Counted from the first letter of the stretch, positions 13,538 to 21,476 are shown. The stretch is 28,511 nt of DNA from JBECKR01 sp040235415 (GCA_040235415.1 JBECKR010000403.1:1-28511), one strand, 5' to 3'. The notes: generated from the sequence alone by a model not told the origin. Numbers and translations are program-made.

Positions 13538-15658
13538 TCAGCCGGCGCGTCCGAGCGCGAGCCTCCGGCGCCAGCCCTCGCGCACGTCGCGCAGGACGCG
13601 CGCGATCCCCGCGGCGTCGAGGGCGCAGGCGGCCGAGCGGGCCGCCTCGACGAGCCCCGGCTCCCGCAGGGCGACCGCCAACAGACGCGCGTCCGCGAGT
13701 CCGTGCTGCCGCGTCCCCAGCACCGCCCCGGGCCCGCGAAGCGCGAGGTCGCGCTCGGCGATCTCGAAGCCGTCGGCGCTGCGCTCGAGCGTCGAGAGAC
13801 GATCGCGCGCGGTCCTGCCCGCCCGTTCGCTCCCGACCATCAGCACGCAGTACGAGCGCGCCGATCCGCGGCCGACCCGGCCGCGAAGCTGGTGCAGCTG
13901 CGCGAGACCGAACCGCTCGGCGTGCTCGACGATCATGACGGTCGCGTTCGGCACGTCGATCCCGACCTCGACGACGGTCGTCGCCACCAGGACGTCGATC
14001 GACCCGGAGGCAAAGCCGGTCATCGCGGCGTCCTTGTCGCGCGGCCGCATGCGGCCGTGGAGCACCCCGACGCGCCGTCCCCGAAGCCCGCGGCGAAGCT
14101 CCGCGGCGTGGGCCTCGACCGCGCGCAGCTCCGCGCGGTCGTCCTCCTCGACGCGGGGCACCACGACGAAGGCCTGCCGCCCGGCCTCGAGCTCGCGGCG
14201 TAGTCCCTCGAGGACTCGCTCGCGATCCTCCTCCGCCCGGACGACGGTCCGGATCGCGGGGCGTCCCGGCGGCGCCTCGTCGATCGCGGAGACGTCGAGA
14301 TCGCCGTACAGCGTCATCGCGAGCGTCCGGGGAATCGGCGTCGCCGTCATGACGAGGACGTCGGGCACGGCGCCCTTGCGCGCGAGGGCGAGGCGCTGAG
14401 CGACGCCGAAGCGATGCTGCTCGTCGATGACGACGAGCGCGAGGTCGCGGAACGCGACGCTTCCGTCGAACAGCGCGTGCGTCCCGACCGCGATCCGGGC
14501 GTCTCCGCGCGCGAGCGCGCGAAGCCTCCGATCCCGCTCCGCGCCGCGCAGCGATCCGGTCAGGAGCGTGGCCTCGAGATCGAGACCGGCCTCCCGGAGC
14601 CGGGCCGTGATCGTGCGGTGATGCTGCTCGGCGAGGACCTCGGTCGGAGCCATGAGCGCGCCCTGCCGTCCCCCGCCCGTCGCGGTCACGAGCGCGAGCA
14701 GCGCCACGACCGTCTTCCCGGAGCCCACGTCGCCTTGCAGCAGCCGGGCCATCGGCCGCTCGGAGCCGAGATCGGACGCGATCTCGTCCAGCACGCGGCG
14801 CTGCGCCGCCGTCAGCCGGAACGGCAGGCTCCCCTCGAGGCGAGCGAGCGCCTCCCGGTCGACGCGGATCGGCGGGCGCGGCCGGACGCCGGCGGAGGTC
14901 CGCCGGCGCCCCGCGAGCGCGACCTGCAGCACGAACATCTCCTCGAGCGCCAGCGCACGGACCTCGGGGGTCCGGCGGTCCGAGACCCGCTCGAACGGCG
15001 CCCCCTCGGGGGGAAAGTGCACCGCCTCGAGCACGGCCGCCCGCGACGTTCCCGGGAGCCCGTCGGCGAGCGCGGGCGGGAGGATCTCCGGAAGCGAGTC
15101 CCCGTCCAGCAGGTCGAACGTCCGGCGCATCAGCGCGCGGAGCGCGCGGCTCCCGAGACCGGCCGCCCGCCGGTACACCGGCACGATCCGGCCGGTGTGG
15201 ATCGACGCGCGCGCGTCCTCCGCGTCGTCGAGGATCTCGTAGTCGGGGTTCTCGAGCACGAGGCCGGAACCCGTCCGCGGCGCGGTCGCGGCGCCGTACG
15301 CGACGAGGCGCCTCCCTTCGGTCAACACCCGTGCGAGGTACGGCTGGTTCCACCACAATGCCTCGATCTCGCCGGAGGCGTCGCGCAGCACCGCTCGGAA
15401 CAGTGTCAGGCCCCGCCGGCGCGTGCGGATCAGTCGGCTGCGCACGACCCGGAGATCGAGCGTCGCCTCCGGCGCGTCCGGCTCGAGCTCGGCGACGCGC
15501 GAGAACGCGCGGCGGTCCTCCCAGCGGAACGGCAGCGTCCAGAGGAGGTCCTCGACCGTCGCGATCTCCTCGGCGGTGAGCGCGGCGGCTCGCTTCGGCC
15601 CGATCCCGGGTAGCCGCCCGACGGCATCGCGGGCGGAGATCGCCGACGACGCCCTCAT
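13538..15658 (-). CDS. recG: ATP-dependent DNA helicase RecG
   Basis: The 706-residue superfamily-2 helicase reverses stalled replication forks and processes branched recombination intermediates. Seen are an N-terminal helix-hairpin-helix-like GIGPKRAAALTAEEI, the wedge/OB domain (LTLFRAVLRDASGEIEALWW), QRRVLDEIASDL, Walker A LLQGDVGSGKTVVAL, the DEQH box VVIDEQHRFGVAQR, MTATPIPRTLAMTLYGDLD (motif III), the C-terminal lobe VLHGRMRPRDKDAAM, TTVVEVGIDVPNAT and LHQLRGRVGRG, and the TRG-like end GPGAVLGTRQHG. Length is as expected. The ATG at 15658 overlaps the EamA stop codon (ATGA), so it ends a chain of coupled genes. It converges with rho, leaving 17 bases. Confidence 0.97.
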   Translation of the reverse strand: MRASSAISARDAVGRLPGIGPKRAAALTAEEIATVEDLLWTLPFRWEDRRAFSRVAELEPDAPEATLDLRVVRSRLIRTRRRGLTLFRAVLRDASGEIEALWWNQPYLARVLTEGRRLVAYGAATAPRTGSGLVLENPDYEILDDAEDARASIHTGRIVPVYRRAAGLGSRALRALMRRTFDLLDGDSLPEILPPALADGLPGTSRAAVLEAVHFPPEGAPFERVSDRRTPEVRALALEEMFVLQVALAGRRRTSAGVRPRPPIRVDREALARLEGSLPFRLTAAQRRVLDEIASDLGSERPMARLLQGDVGSGKTVVALLALVTATGGGRQGALMAPTEVLAEQHHRTITARLREAGLDLEATLLTGSLRGAERDRRLRALARGDARIAVGTHALFDGSVAFRDLALVVIDEQHRFGVAQRLALARKGAVPDVLVMTATPIPRTLAMTLYGDLDVSAIDEAPPGRPAIRTVVRAEEDRERVLEGLRRELEAGRQAFVVVPRVEEDDRAELRAVEAHAAELRRGLRGRRVGVLHGRMRPRDKDAAMTGFASGSIDVLVATTVVEVGIDVPNATVMIVEHAERFGLAQLHQLRGRVGRGSARSYCVLMVGSERAGRTARDRLSTLERSADGFEIAERDLALRGPGAVLGTRQHGLADARLLAVALREPGLVEAARSAACALDAAGIARVLRDVREGWRRRLALGRAG

Positions 15659-16545
15659 GTCGGCGCCGCCACGGGGCTCCGGCCTTCCTCTCGCGCCGCG
15701 AGCGCGATGCCGGCGAGGATCAGTCCCGCGCCCGGCCAGAACGGCGCCGGGGGAACCTCGCCGAACAGGGCGGCGGCGTACAGCGTCGCGAGGATCGGCT
15801 CGCCCAGAACCGCGAGGTTCACGGTCAGCGCTCGGATCCGGCGCACGCTCCAGTTCAACAACCCGTGACCGAGCAGGTGCGGCCCCGCCGCGAGCAGGAC
15901 GAGCCACAGCCAGGTCCGAGCGGGATAGCCGGCGAGCCGGGTGCCGGCGGTCGCCGCCATCGCGAGGAGGACCCCCGTCGCCGCGGCGTAGACCGTCGAG
16001 AGGTACGGCCCGAATCCGATCCGGTCGCGCACCCCGCGCCCGATCATGAGGTACAGCGCGGCGGTCAGCGCGCCGAGGAGGGCGAGACCGTCGCCGAGCA
16101 GCGCGTCGCTCCCGAGGCGGAGGTCCCCGCCGGCGACGACGGCGGTCCCGGCGACCGCCAGCAGGATCGCCACGACGGCACGCACCCGAGGGCGCTCGCC
16201 CAGCAGCGCGGGGCCGAGCGCGCCCGTGAACACCGGCTGCATCGCGACGAGGAGCACCGAGGACGCGACCGAGGTGTACGACAGCGACGCGATCCAGCTC
16301 GCGAAGTGCACCGCCAGGAGCGCCCCGGCGACCGCGGCGAGCCCCCAGGTGCGCGGCGCGACCCGCCCGCCGCGGGCGCGCCGCATGCCCCACGGGAGCA
16401 GGACCACGGTCGCGATCAGGAGCCGCCAGAACGCGATCCCGAGGCTCGGCGCGTCGCACAGCCGGACCAGGATCGCCGCCCACGACACGGCGGCGACCGC
16501 GATCACGAGCGCCGCGGCGGCCGGAAGCGTCCTTCCGGGGGACAT
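15655..16545 (-). CDS. EamA-family (DMT superfamily) transporter
   Basis: The 296-residue protein has about ten hydrophobic helices arranged as two EamA repeats: residues 10-140 (with SWAAILVRLCDAPSLGIAFW and ASWIASLSYTSVASSVLLVA) and about 150-285 (LALLGALTAALYLMIGRGV, LLNWSVRRIRALTVNLAVLG, EPILATLYAAALFGE). The family exports or imports small metabolites such as amino acids, purines or nucleotide sugars; the substrate cannot be told here. The ATG at 16545 lies 11 bases after the response-regulator stop, with no clear ribosome binding site. Its own stop overlaps the recG start by four bases. No functional link to its signalling and repair neighbours is evident. Confidence 0.9.
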   Translation of the reverse strand: MSPGRTLPAAAALVIAVAAVSWAAILVRLCDAPSLGIAFWRLLIATVVLLPWGMRRARGGRVAPRTWGLAAVAGALLAVHFASWIASLSYTSVASSVLLVAMQPVFTGALGPALLGERPRVRAVVAILLAVAGTAVVAGGDLRLGSDALLGDGLALLGALTAALYLMIGRGVRDRIGFGPYLSTVYAAATGVLLAMAATAGTRLAGYPARTWLWLVLLAAGPHLLGHGLLNWSVRRIRALTVNLAVLGEPILATLYAAALFGEVPPAPFWPGAGLILAGIALAAREEGRSPVAAPT

Positions 16546-16556
16546 CGTGGGGCCGG

Positions 16557-17525
16557 TCAGCCCGGCACGAGCACGCCGCGATCGACGAGCGTGCAGATCG
16601 CCTGCGCCAGCGGTCCGTCCGGCAGCGGGCTGCGGTCGAGGATCCCGCCGACGGTCTCGCCGGTCTTCGACCGCGCGAGGACGTCGTACTCCGCGGGCCG
16701 TACGTGGGAGGTCTTGAGCCGGGACCGCGCGTCCGAGGCGAGCCGCAGCTCGATTCCGCGCTCCGGCAGGCGCTCGCGCCAGCGGTGCCACTCGTCGAGC
16801 GCGACGAGACCGTCCATGATGACGTTCGAGGTCGGCCCCTCGATCGATCGCGCGGGGGCCGGGCCCTCGCGAGGCACGAACCGGAACGTCGCCTTCGCCC
16901 ACGCGAACATGCGGTACAGCGCCTTCACGCCCACGGCCGCCCCCGTCTCGGCGTGCACCACCGCGCCCGCGGCGAAGTGGATCTCCCCGGACTCGGAGCC
17001 CTCGCGGACGTGCACGACCCCGTCCTTTCCGTTCATCGACAGGATCTGCAGGAGGTCGGACATGGCGAGGTGCTCGACCGACCCCGACAGCAGGGCGGCC
17101 CCGGGCCCGCGGGCGGCCTCGAGGGCCCGGCGGCGCTCGAGGATCCGGTCGATCCGGGCGTGGAGCTCTTCGACCTCGAACGGCTTGGTGACGTAGTCGT
17201 CCGCGCCGACCTGGAACCCGCGGAGGCGCTTGGGCAGCTCGCGCTCGACCGTCAGGAAGACGAACGGCACCTCGGCGGATTCCGGGCGCTTGCGAACCTC
17301 CTCGAACAGGGCCCAGCCGTCCATCGTGGGCATCAGGATGTCCGCCACGATGACGTCGGGGACCGCCTCGTCGATCCGCTCGAGCGCGGTCGTGCCGTCG
17401 TCGGCCTGGACCACGCGGTAGCCGTGCGTCGAGAAGAAGTCGTCGACCATGCGCAGGATCAGCTTGCTGTCGTCGACGATCAGCAGCGTCCGGGGCGTCG
17501 GCTCGGAAGGTCGGATCGCCATCAT
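16557..17525 (-). CDS. Response regulator with REC and DUF4388 domains
   Basis: The 322-residue protein has an N-terminal receiver domain (about 13-125) with the acidic pair D18-D19, phosphoacceptor D62 (VIVADILMPTMDG), T92 and the lysine K114 in YVTKPF. A DUF4388 (PATAN-like) domain follows at about 145-225 (LSGSVEHLAMSDLLQILSMN, then GEIHFAAGAVVHAET). A short C-terminal part (about 270-322) looks like a winged helix. DUF4388 proteins occur in signalling and social-motility systems of Deltaproteobacteria and related phyla; their output is poorly known. The ATG at 17525 overlaps the HD-GYP gene stop (ATGA), so both regulators should be made together. No histidine kinase is in the window. Confidence 0.9.
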   Translation of the reverse strand: MMAIRPSEPTPRTLLIVDDSKLILRMVDDFFSTHGYRVVQADDGTTALERIDEAVPDVIVADILMPTMDGWALFEEVRKRPESAEVPFVFLTVERELPKRLRGFQVGADDYVTKPFEVEELHARIDRILERRRALEAARGPGAALLSGSVEHLAMSDLLQILSMNGKDGVVHVREGSESGEIHFAAGAVVHAETGAAVGVKALYRMFAWAKATFRFVPREGPAPARSIEGPTSNVIMDGLVALDEWHRWRERLPERGIELRLASDARSRLKTSHVRPAEYDVLARSKTGETVGGILDRSPLPDGPLAQAICTLVDRGVLVPG

Positions 17526-19036
17526 CGGATCTGGTCGATCAGCTCGTGGACCGTCGGTGTGGAGCCCGAGATATCGTCGTGCAGCACGCCGTCGCGGTGC
17601 GACTGCTCCGCGATGTCCACGAGCTGCGGATCGAACTGGTAGCCGGCGAACCGCCGCATCTCGCCGATCGCCTGCGCGACCGGCATCGCCTTGCGGTACA
17701 CGCGGTCGGTCGTCATGGCGTCGAACGCGTCTCCGATCAGGATGATCCGCCCCATCAAGGGGATGTCCTCCCCCGCCAGGCCGTCCGGGTAGCCCGAGCC
17801 GTCCCAGTGCTCGTGATGATAGCGGATCCCGGGGATCACGTCCTTCAGCGCCGGGATGTGCGCGAGCATCCTGGCCCCGGCCGTGGTGTGCCCCTTCATG
17901 ATCTCGAACTCCTCGCGATTCAGCCGGTCGGGCTTCTTGAGGATGTGATCCGGGATCGCGATCTTCCCGACGTCGTGGAGAATCGCGGACATGAGGAGCG
18001 GCTCCAGCACCTCCCGCGGCAGGCGCAGCGCGAGCGCGACCGCGAGCGCCGTGCGCGCGACCCGCATCGAGTGTCCGTGGGTGTAGGCGTCCTTGGCGTC
18101 CACCGCGCCCGCGAGCGAAACGATGATGTTGAGGAACATCGAGCGGACGTCCCGCTCGAGCCTGGCGTTCTCGATGAAGATCGCCGCCTGCGAGGCGAGG
18201 GCGTACAGCACCTTCTGGGACTGCGCCGTGAACCGCGAGCCGCGTCCGCCGAGGTCGATCTCGATCCCGCCGACGAGCCGCTCCTTCGCGACCATCGGGA
18301 CGAACACCGTGCGGCGGCTCTCGTCCTCGTAGATCCGGATCCCGATCGGCTCTTCCGCTTCGTCGGCTCCGACGAGCGGGAGCTTCTCGGAGATCCGGAA
18401 ACGGTCGCCGACCTTCGGAGCGGAGCCGTTGTCGTAGCCCCAGATTCCACGAATCTCGAGGCTTCCGTCGTCGGGATCGTGAAGCAGGATCGATCCCCGT
18501 CCGGCGCCCGCCGCGACCAGCGCCTGGCGCAGGATGATCTCGACCTCGTCGTCGACCTTGAACGGCGACGTGATCGCGGAGCCGATGCCGAACAGCATCT
18601 CGAGATAGAAGTCGCCGACGCGGCGCTGGCCGTCGAGCGCGGACTTGATGCGCAGGTTCGTGCGCAGGCGAGCGACGAGCTCCTTCGTGAAGAACGGCTT
18701 CGTGAGGTAGTCGTCGGCGCCGGCGTCGAACCCCGCCAGCTTGTCCTTGAGCTCGTTGCGCGAGGACAGGATCAGGACCGGGATGTGCCCGGTGGCGCGG
18801 TCGCCCTTCAGGCGGCGGCAAACCTCGAATCCGTCGACCGTCGGAAGTACGACGTCGAGGAGCACGAGGTCCGGCCGGATGTCCCGCGCGAGCGCGATGC
18901 CGCGGTCGCCGTCCTCCGCGAGGTGGACGTCGAACCCCTCCGCCTCGAGCTCCTCGCGCAAGATGTTGCGCAGCAGGCTCGAATCGTCGACCACCAGGAT
19001 CGAGGGGCGGTCGGCCTGAATCGCACGAGCTTGCAT
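17522..19036 (-). CDS. Response regulator: REC, GAF-like and HD-GYP (c-di-GMP phosphodiesterase)
   Basis: The 504-residue protein has a receiver domain (about 12-125; D17-D18, phosphoacceptor D61 in VLLDVVLPTVDG, lysine in YLTKPF). A GAF-like sensor region follows (about 145-325; ILRQALVAAGAGRGSILLHD, TVFVPMVAKERLVGGIEID). The C-terminal HD-GYP phosphodiesterase (about 335-500) has HGHSMRVARTA, LHDVGKIAIPDHILKK, KGHTTAGARML, HHEHWDGSGYPDGLAGEDIP and IGDAFDAMTTDR. The intact HD and GYP motifs predict hydrolysis of cyclic di-GMP under control of phosphorylation and a ligand. The ATG at 19036 sits about 60 bases after a strong promoter; a GTG at 19147 overlapping the upstream ubiA-type stop lies before that promoter and is less likely. 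Confidence 0.94.
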   Translation of the reverse strand: MQARAIQADRPSILVVDDSSLLRNILREELEAEGFDVHLAEDGDRGIALARDIRPDLVLLDVVLPTVDGFEVCRRLKGDRATGHIPVLILSSRNELKDKLAGFDAGADDYLTKPFFTKELVARLRTNLRIKSALDGQRRVGDFYLEMLFGIGSAITSPFKVDDEVEIILRQALVAAGAGRGSILLHDPDDGSLEIRGIWGYDNGSAPKVGDRFRISEKLPLVGADEAEEPIGIRIYEDESRRTVFVPMVAKERLVGGIEIDLGGRGSRFTAQSQKVLYALASQAAIFIENARLERDVRSMFLNIIVSLAGAVDAKDAYTHGHSMRVARTALAVALALRLPREVLEPLLMSAILHDVGKIAIPDHILKKPDRLNREEFEIMKGHTTAGARMLAHIPALKDVIPGIRYHHEHWDGSGYPDGLAGEDIPLMGRIILIGDAFDAMTTDRVYRKAMPVAQAIGEMRRFAGYQFDPQLVDIAEQSHRDGVLHDDISGSTPTVHELIDQIR

Positions 19037-19102
19037 CGGGGCGTCCCGGTTCGCGATCCGTCCGTCGCGGGGGGGTCCCGCGAACGCCGTGAGCCGCTGG
19101 AA

Positions 19103-19131
19103 ATCGTAGGGACCGCACCGCGACAAGTCAA
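19103..19131 (-). promoter_or_regulatory. Near-consensus promoter of the HD-GYP operon
   Basis: Minus strand TTGACT (19131-19126), an exact 17-base spacer, and TACGAT (19108-19103). Transcription should start near 19096 and cover the HD-GYP, REC-DUF4388, EamA and recG genes, independent of the ubiA-type gene that ends at 19144. Confidence 0.8.
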
Positions 19132-19143
19132 GAAAACGTCCGG

Positions 19144-20037
19144 TCACGCCCCCACCGCGAGCAGCACGACCGCGACCGCGGCCCACAGCGCGATCGTCCA
19201 CCGCAGCGGGGCGTCGCCCAGGACGAGCGTCGTCGGGTTGTCGCCCTCGTTGCGCTGGTAGACGAGGTAGAGGTAGCGGAAGATCCCGAACACGACGAAC
19301 GGCAGCGTCAACCCCAAGAGGTCGGTCCCGTGCTTCGCCGCCACCTCCGGCGAGAACGCGTACAGGGCATACGCCACGATCGTCGCGCCGGTGACGACCG
19401 AGATCGCCTGATCGAGGAACGCGATCGAGTAGCCCTCGAGGGCGCGGCGTGGAGGTGGCCCGCCCGCCGCGGCGACGAGCTCCTGGCGGCGCTTCACGAA
19501 GCCCAGGAACAGGGCCACGAGGCCGGTGCACAGGATGAGCCAGTGCGAGATCCCGACGTCGATCGCGATCGCCCCCGCCCAGGCGCGCAGCAGGAACCCC
19601 GCGGCCACGATCATGACGTCGAGCACCACGACGTGCTTCAGCCGGAACGAGTAGGCCAGGTTGAGTGCGAGGTAGGCCGCCCCGACTCCCAGGAACGCGG
19701 CCCCGAGAGCGGCGCCGAGCCCGAGTCCCGAGACCGCGAGCGCGAGAGCGAGCGCGGCCCCCGCCGCCGGCCTGAGCTCTCCCGAGGCGACCGGGCGCTC
19801 CCGCTTGCGCGGGTCGAGCCGGTCGGACTCGCGGTCCGCGACGTCGTTGAAGACGTAGACCGCGGACGAGAGCAGGCAGAACGCCACGACGGCGAGCCCC
19901 GTCCGCGCGACATCGCGACCGTCCTCGAACCGCTGCGCGAAGACGAGCGGAGCCACCACGAAAGCGTTCTTGATCCAATGCTTGGCTCGGAGGACGCGCC
20001 ACGCCGCGGGCGCCCGCCAGGGACGGCTCGAACGCAT
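19144..20037 (-). CDS. UbiA-family prenyltransferase, decaprenyl-phosphate phosphoribosyltransferase-like
   Basis: The 297-residue membrane protein has about eight to nine helices and the UbiA motif NDVADRESDR (64-73) followed by PRKRERPVASGEL. The second aspartate region is LDVMIVAAGFLLRAWAGA. The N-terminal RAKHWIKNAFVVAPLVFA resembles the decaprenylphosphoryl-5-phosphoribose synthase branch (mycobacterial Rv3806c and relatives) rather than menaquinone or haem O prenyltransferases. That branch moves phosphoribose from PRPP onto a polyprenyl phosphate for envelope glycans. The start at 20037 follows GGGAGG. It is divergent from a polyprenyl-phosphate glycosyltransferase-like gene, which fits a lipid-linked sugar role. 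The exact lipid and sugar are not proven. Confidence 0.82.
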   Translation of the reverse strand: MRSSRPWRAPAAWRVLRAKHWIKNAFVVAPLVFAQRFEDGRDVARTGLAVVAFCLLSSAVYVFNDVADRESDRLDPRKRERPVASGELRPAAGAALALALAVSGLGLGAALGAAFLGVGAAYLALNLAYSFRLKHVVVLDVMIVAAGFLLRAWAGAIAIDVGISHWLILCTGLVALFLGFVKRRQELVAAAGGPPPRRALEGYSIAFLDQAISVVTGATIVAYALYAFSPEVAAKHGTDLLGLTLPFVVFGIFRYLYLVYQRNEGDNPTTLVLGDAPLRWTIALWAAVAVVLLAVGA

Positions 20038-20080
20038 CGACGGTCCTCCCGCGGGCGGGCGAAGACCCCGCCTGGAGCCT

Positions 20081-20087
20081 TATACTA
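20081..20087. promoter_or_regulatory. Overlapping divergent -10 boxes for the GT2 and ubiA-type genes
   Basis: The plus strand reads TATACT (20081-20086), seven bases before the GTG of the glycosyltransferase. The minus strand reads TAGTAT (20087-20082), about 45 bases before the ubiA-type ATG, with ATGCCA 18 bases upstream as a possible -35. The predicted start points (about 20093 on plus, 20075 on minus) lie about 18 bases apart, as in bidirectional promoters that share a symmetric -10 region. The plus-strand -35 is poor. Confidence 0.5.
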
Positions 20088-20093
20088 CGGCTC

Positions 20094-20825
20094 GTGAGCG
20101 CGCCGTGGCATCCCGCGATCGACGTGGTGATCCCCGCGCTCGACGAAGCGGAGGCCCTGCCCCGCGTCCTCGGCGATCTCCCGGGGGCGATGCTGCGCAA
20201 CGTCGTCGTCGTGGACAACGGGTCGACCGACGGCACCCCGGCGGCGGCGGCGGCGGCCGGCGCGACCGTCGTGCACGAGCCCCGCCGCGGATACGGCTCG
20301 GCGTGTCTCGCCGGCCTCGAGTGGATCCGGTCCGGCGGCGATCCCCCCGACATCGTCGTCTTCCTGGACGGCGACTACAGCGATCACCCGGACGAGCTGC
20401 CCGCGCTGGTGGGTCCGATCGCGGACGGCCGCGCCGACCTCGTCGTCGGCTCCCGGACCCTCGGGGCCCGCGAGCGCGGCGCGCTGCTCCCTCAGGCCCG
20501 AGCCGGGAACGCCGTCGCGGTGGCTCTGATCCGGATGCTCTACGGGGTCCGCGTGACCGACCTCGGCCCGTTCCGGGCGATCCGGTGGTCCGCGCTCGAG
20601 CGTCTCGGGATGCGGGATCCGGACTTCGGGTGGACCGTCGAGATGCAGGTCAAGGCGGCCCGGCTCGGCCTGCGCGCGATGGACGTCCCGGTGTCGTATC
20701 GGCGGCGGATCGGCCGTTCGAAGATCTCCGGCACGCTCGTCGGCTCGATCCGGGCCGGGGGCAAGATCCTGCTGACGGTGCTGCGCCACGCGGGGACCGC
20801 CCCCCGCGCGTCGGGCCCGCGCTAG
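20094..20825 (+). CDS. Family 2 glycosyltransferase, DPM1/polyprenyl-phosphate type
   Basis: The 243-residue soluble GT-A enzyme has IDVVIPALDEAEAL (9-22), the nucleotide-binding VVVDNGSTDGT (38-48), the metal-binding LDGDYSDHPDEL (91-102) and the acceptor-side region GSRTLGARERGALLPQARAG. It resembles dolichol/undecaprenyl-phosphate mannosyl- or glucosyltransferases but has no C-terminal membrane helices, so it would act at the cytoplasmic face. A likely reaction is transfer of a sugar from a nucleotide sugar to a polyprenyl phosphate. The GTG at 20094 has no ribosome binding site at normal distance and a -10 box seven bases upstream, suggesting a leaderless mRNA. Its stop codon abuts that of greA. 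Confidence 0.88.
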   Translation: MSAPWHPAIDVVIPALDEAEALPRVLGDLPGAMLRNVVVVDNGSTDGTPAAAAAAGATVVHEPRRGYGSACLAGLEWIRSGGDPPDIVVFLDGDYSDHPDELPALVGPIADGRADLVVGSRTLGARERGALLPQARAGNAVAVALIRMLYGVRVTDLGPFRAIRWSALERLGMRDPDFGWTVEMQVKAARLGLRAMDVPVSYRRRIGRSKISGTLVGSIRAGGKILLTVLRHAGTAPRASGPR

Positions 20826-20833
20826 CTAGCGCG
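20818..20833. other. 16-bp palindrome centred on abutting convergent stop codons
   Basis: CGCGCTAGCTAGCGCG is a perfect palindrome whose centre lies exactly between the TAG of the glycosyltransferase (20823-20825) and the TAG of greA (20828-20826). RNA from either strand could form a 6-bp stem with an AGCT loop. There is no T-run. It parallels the palindrome at 5416-5431. Confidence 0.6.
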
Positions 20834-21320
20834 CCTGGCCGCCGTCCCCTGCGGCGTCCTTCTCGTGCAGGGTGCGGACCGCGAGGACCTCGAAGCAGCG
20901 ACGGCCGGAGGGGATCGCGATCTCGACCTCGTCGCCGACCTTCTTGCCGAGCAGACCTCGCCCGACCGGCGAGGCGGTCGAGACCAGGCCGCGCTGAAGG
21001 TCGGAGAGCTCGGGCACCACGAGCTCGTAGGTCGTCTCCCGGTCGCTGTCGAGGTCGAGCACCGTGACGGTCGACCCGAGGCCGATCCGGTCCCGAGGAA
21101 TCCTCGAAAGATCGACCTTTCCGAGCTCGGAGAGGCGGTCCCTGAGCTGAGCGATGCGCGCCTTGACGTACGCCTGGCGCTCGAGCGCGGCGTGGTATTC
21201 GGCGTTCTCGCGCAGGTCCCCCATGGCGAGGGCGCGCTTGATCTCCTGGGGCAGTTCCACGCGGAGCTCGCGCTCGAGGGTCCTGAGCTCTCCCGAGAGC
21301 TTCGCGACGATCTCCTGCAT
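20826..21320 (-). CDS. greA: Transcription elongation factor GreA
   Basis: The 164-residue protein enters the RNA polymerase secondary channel and stimulates cleavage of backtracked RNA. The N-terminal coiled coil (about 1-75) carries the acidic tip MGDLRENAEYHAALERQ, which places the two catalytic acidic residues, and the C-terminal domain (about 80-155) has ELVVPELSDLQRGLVSTASP and GRGLLGKKVGDEVEI. Length is typical. The ATG at 21320 follows GGGGAGCCG. It has its own promoter about 40 bases upstream, divergent from the ccm operon promoter. A GreB paralogue is possible, but the sequence fits GreA better. Confidence 0.95.
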   Translation of the reverse strand: MQEIVAKLSGELRTLERELRVELPQEIKRALAMGDLRENAEYHAALERQAYVKARIAQLRDRLSELGKVDLSRIPRDRIGLGSTVTVLDLDSDRETTYELVVPELSDLQRGLVSTASPVGRGLLGKKVGDEVEIAIPSGRRCFEVLAVRTLHEKDAAGDGGQAR

Positions 21321-21359
21321 CGGCTCCCCGACGCCCGGCGAAACGGGCGCGACCGGGGT

Positions 21360-21388
21360 ACTCTATACCGGTACCGATCGGGCGGCAA
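21360..21388 (-). promoter_or_regulatory. Probable greA promoter
   Basis: Minus strand TTGCCG (21388-21383), a 17-base spacer, and TAGAGT (21365-21360). TATAGA, shifted by two bases, is an alternative -10. The greA ATG lies 40 bases downstream. Confidence 0.55.
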
Positions 21389-21407
21389 ACCGCACGCGGG
21401 GGCCGCG

Positions 21408-21437
21408 TTGACAGGATCTCGGGCCGCAACCTAGAAT
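21408..21437 (+). promoter_or_regulatory. Strong promoter of the ccm operon
   Basis: TTGACA (21408-21413, perfect -35), an 18-base spacer, and TAGAAT (21432-21437, five of six). The expected transcript begins near 21444, about 33 bases before the ccmE ATG. It is the only promoter I see for the eight-gene operon. Confidence 0.85.
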
Positions 21438-21476
21438 TCGGATTCACACCCGTTCCAGGGGACATTGGTAGGGATC

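Noticed and set aside
11439..15356. A 1305-codon open frame on the minus strand running opposite rho and on through part of recG in a different frame
   Set aside because: It is antisense to rho and out of frame with recG, has extremely biased Arg/Ala/Gly composition and no recognisable domain. GC-rich codon use leaves such shadow frames open.
19034..19147. GTG at 19147 as start of the HD-GYP gene, overlapping the ubiA-type stop
   Set aside because: A near-consensus promoter (19103-19131) lies after this codon, and the extra 37 residues match no part of a receiver domain. The ATG at 19036 gives a standard start, although read-through from the ubiA-type gene cannot be excluded.
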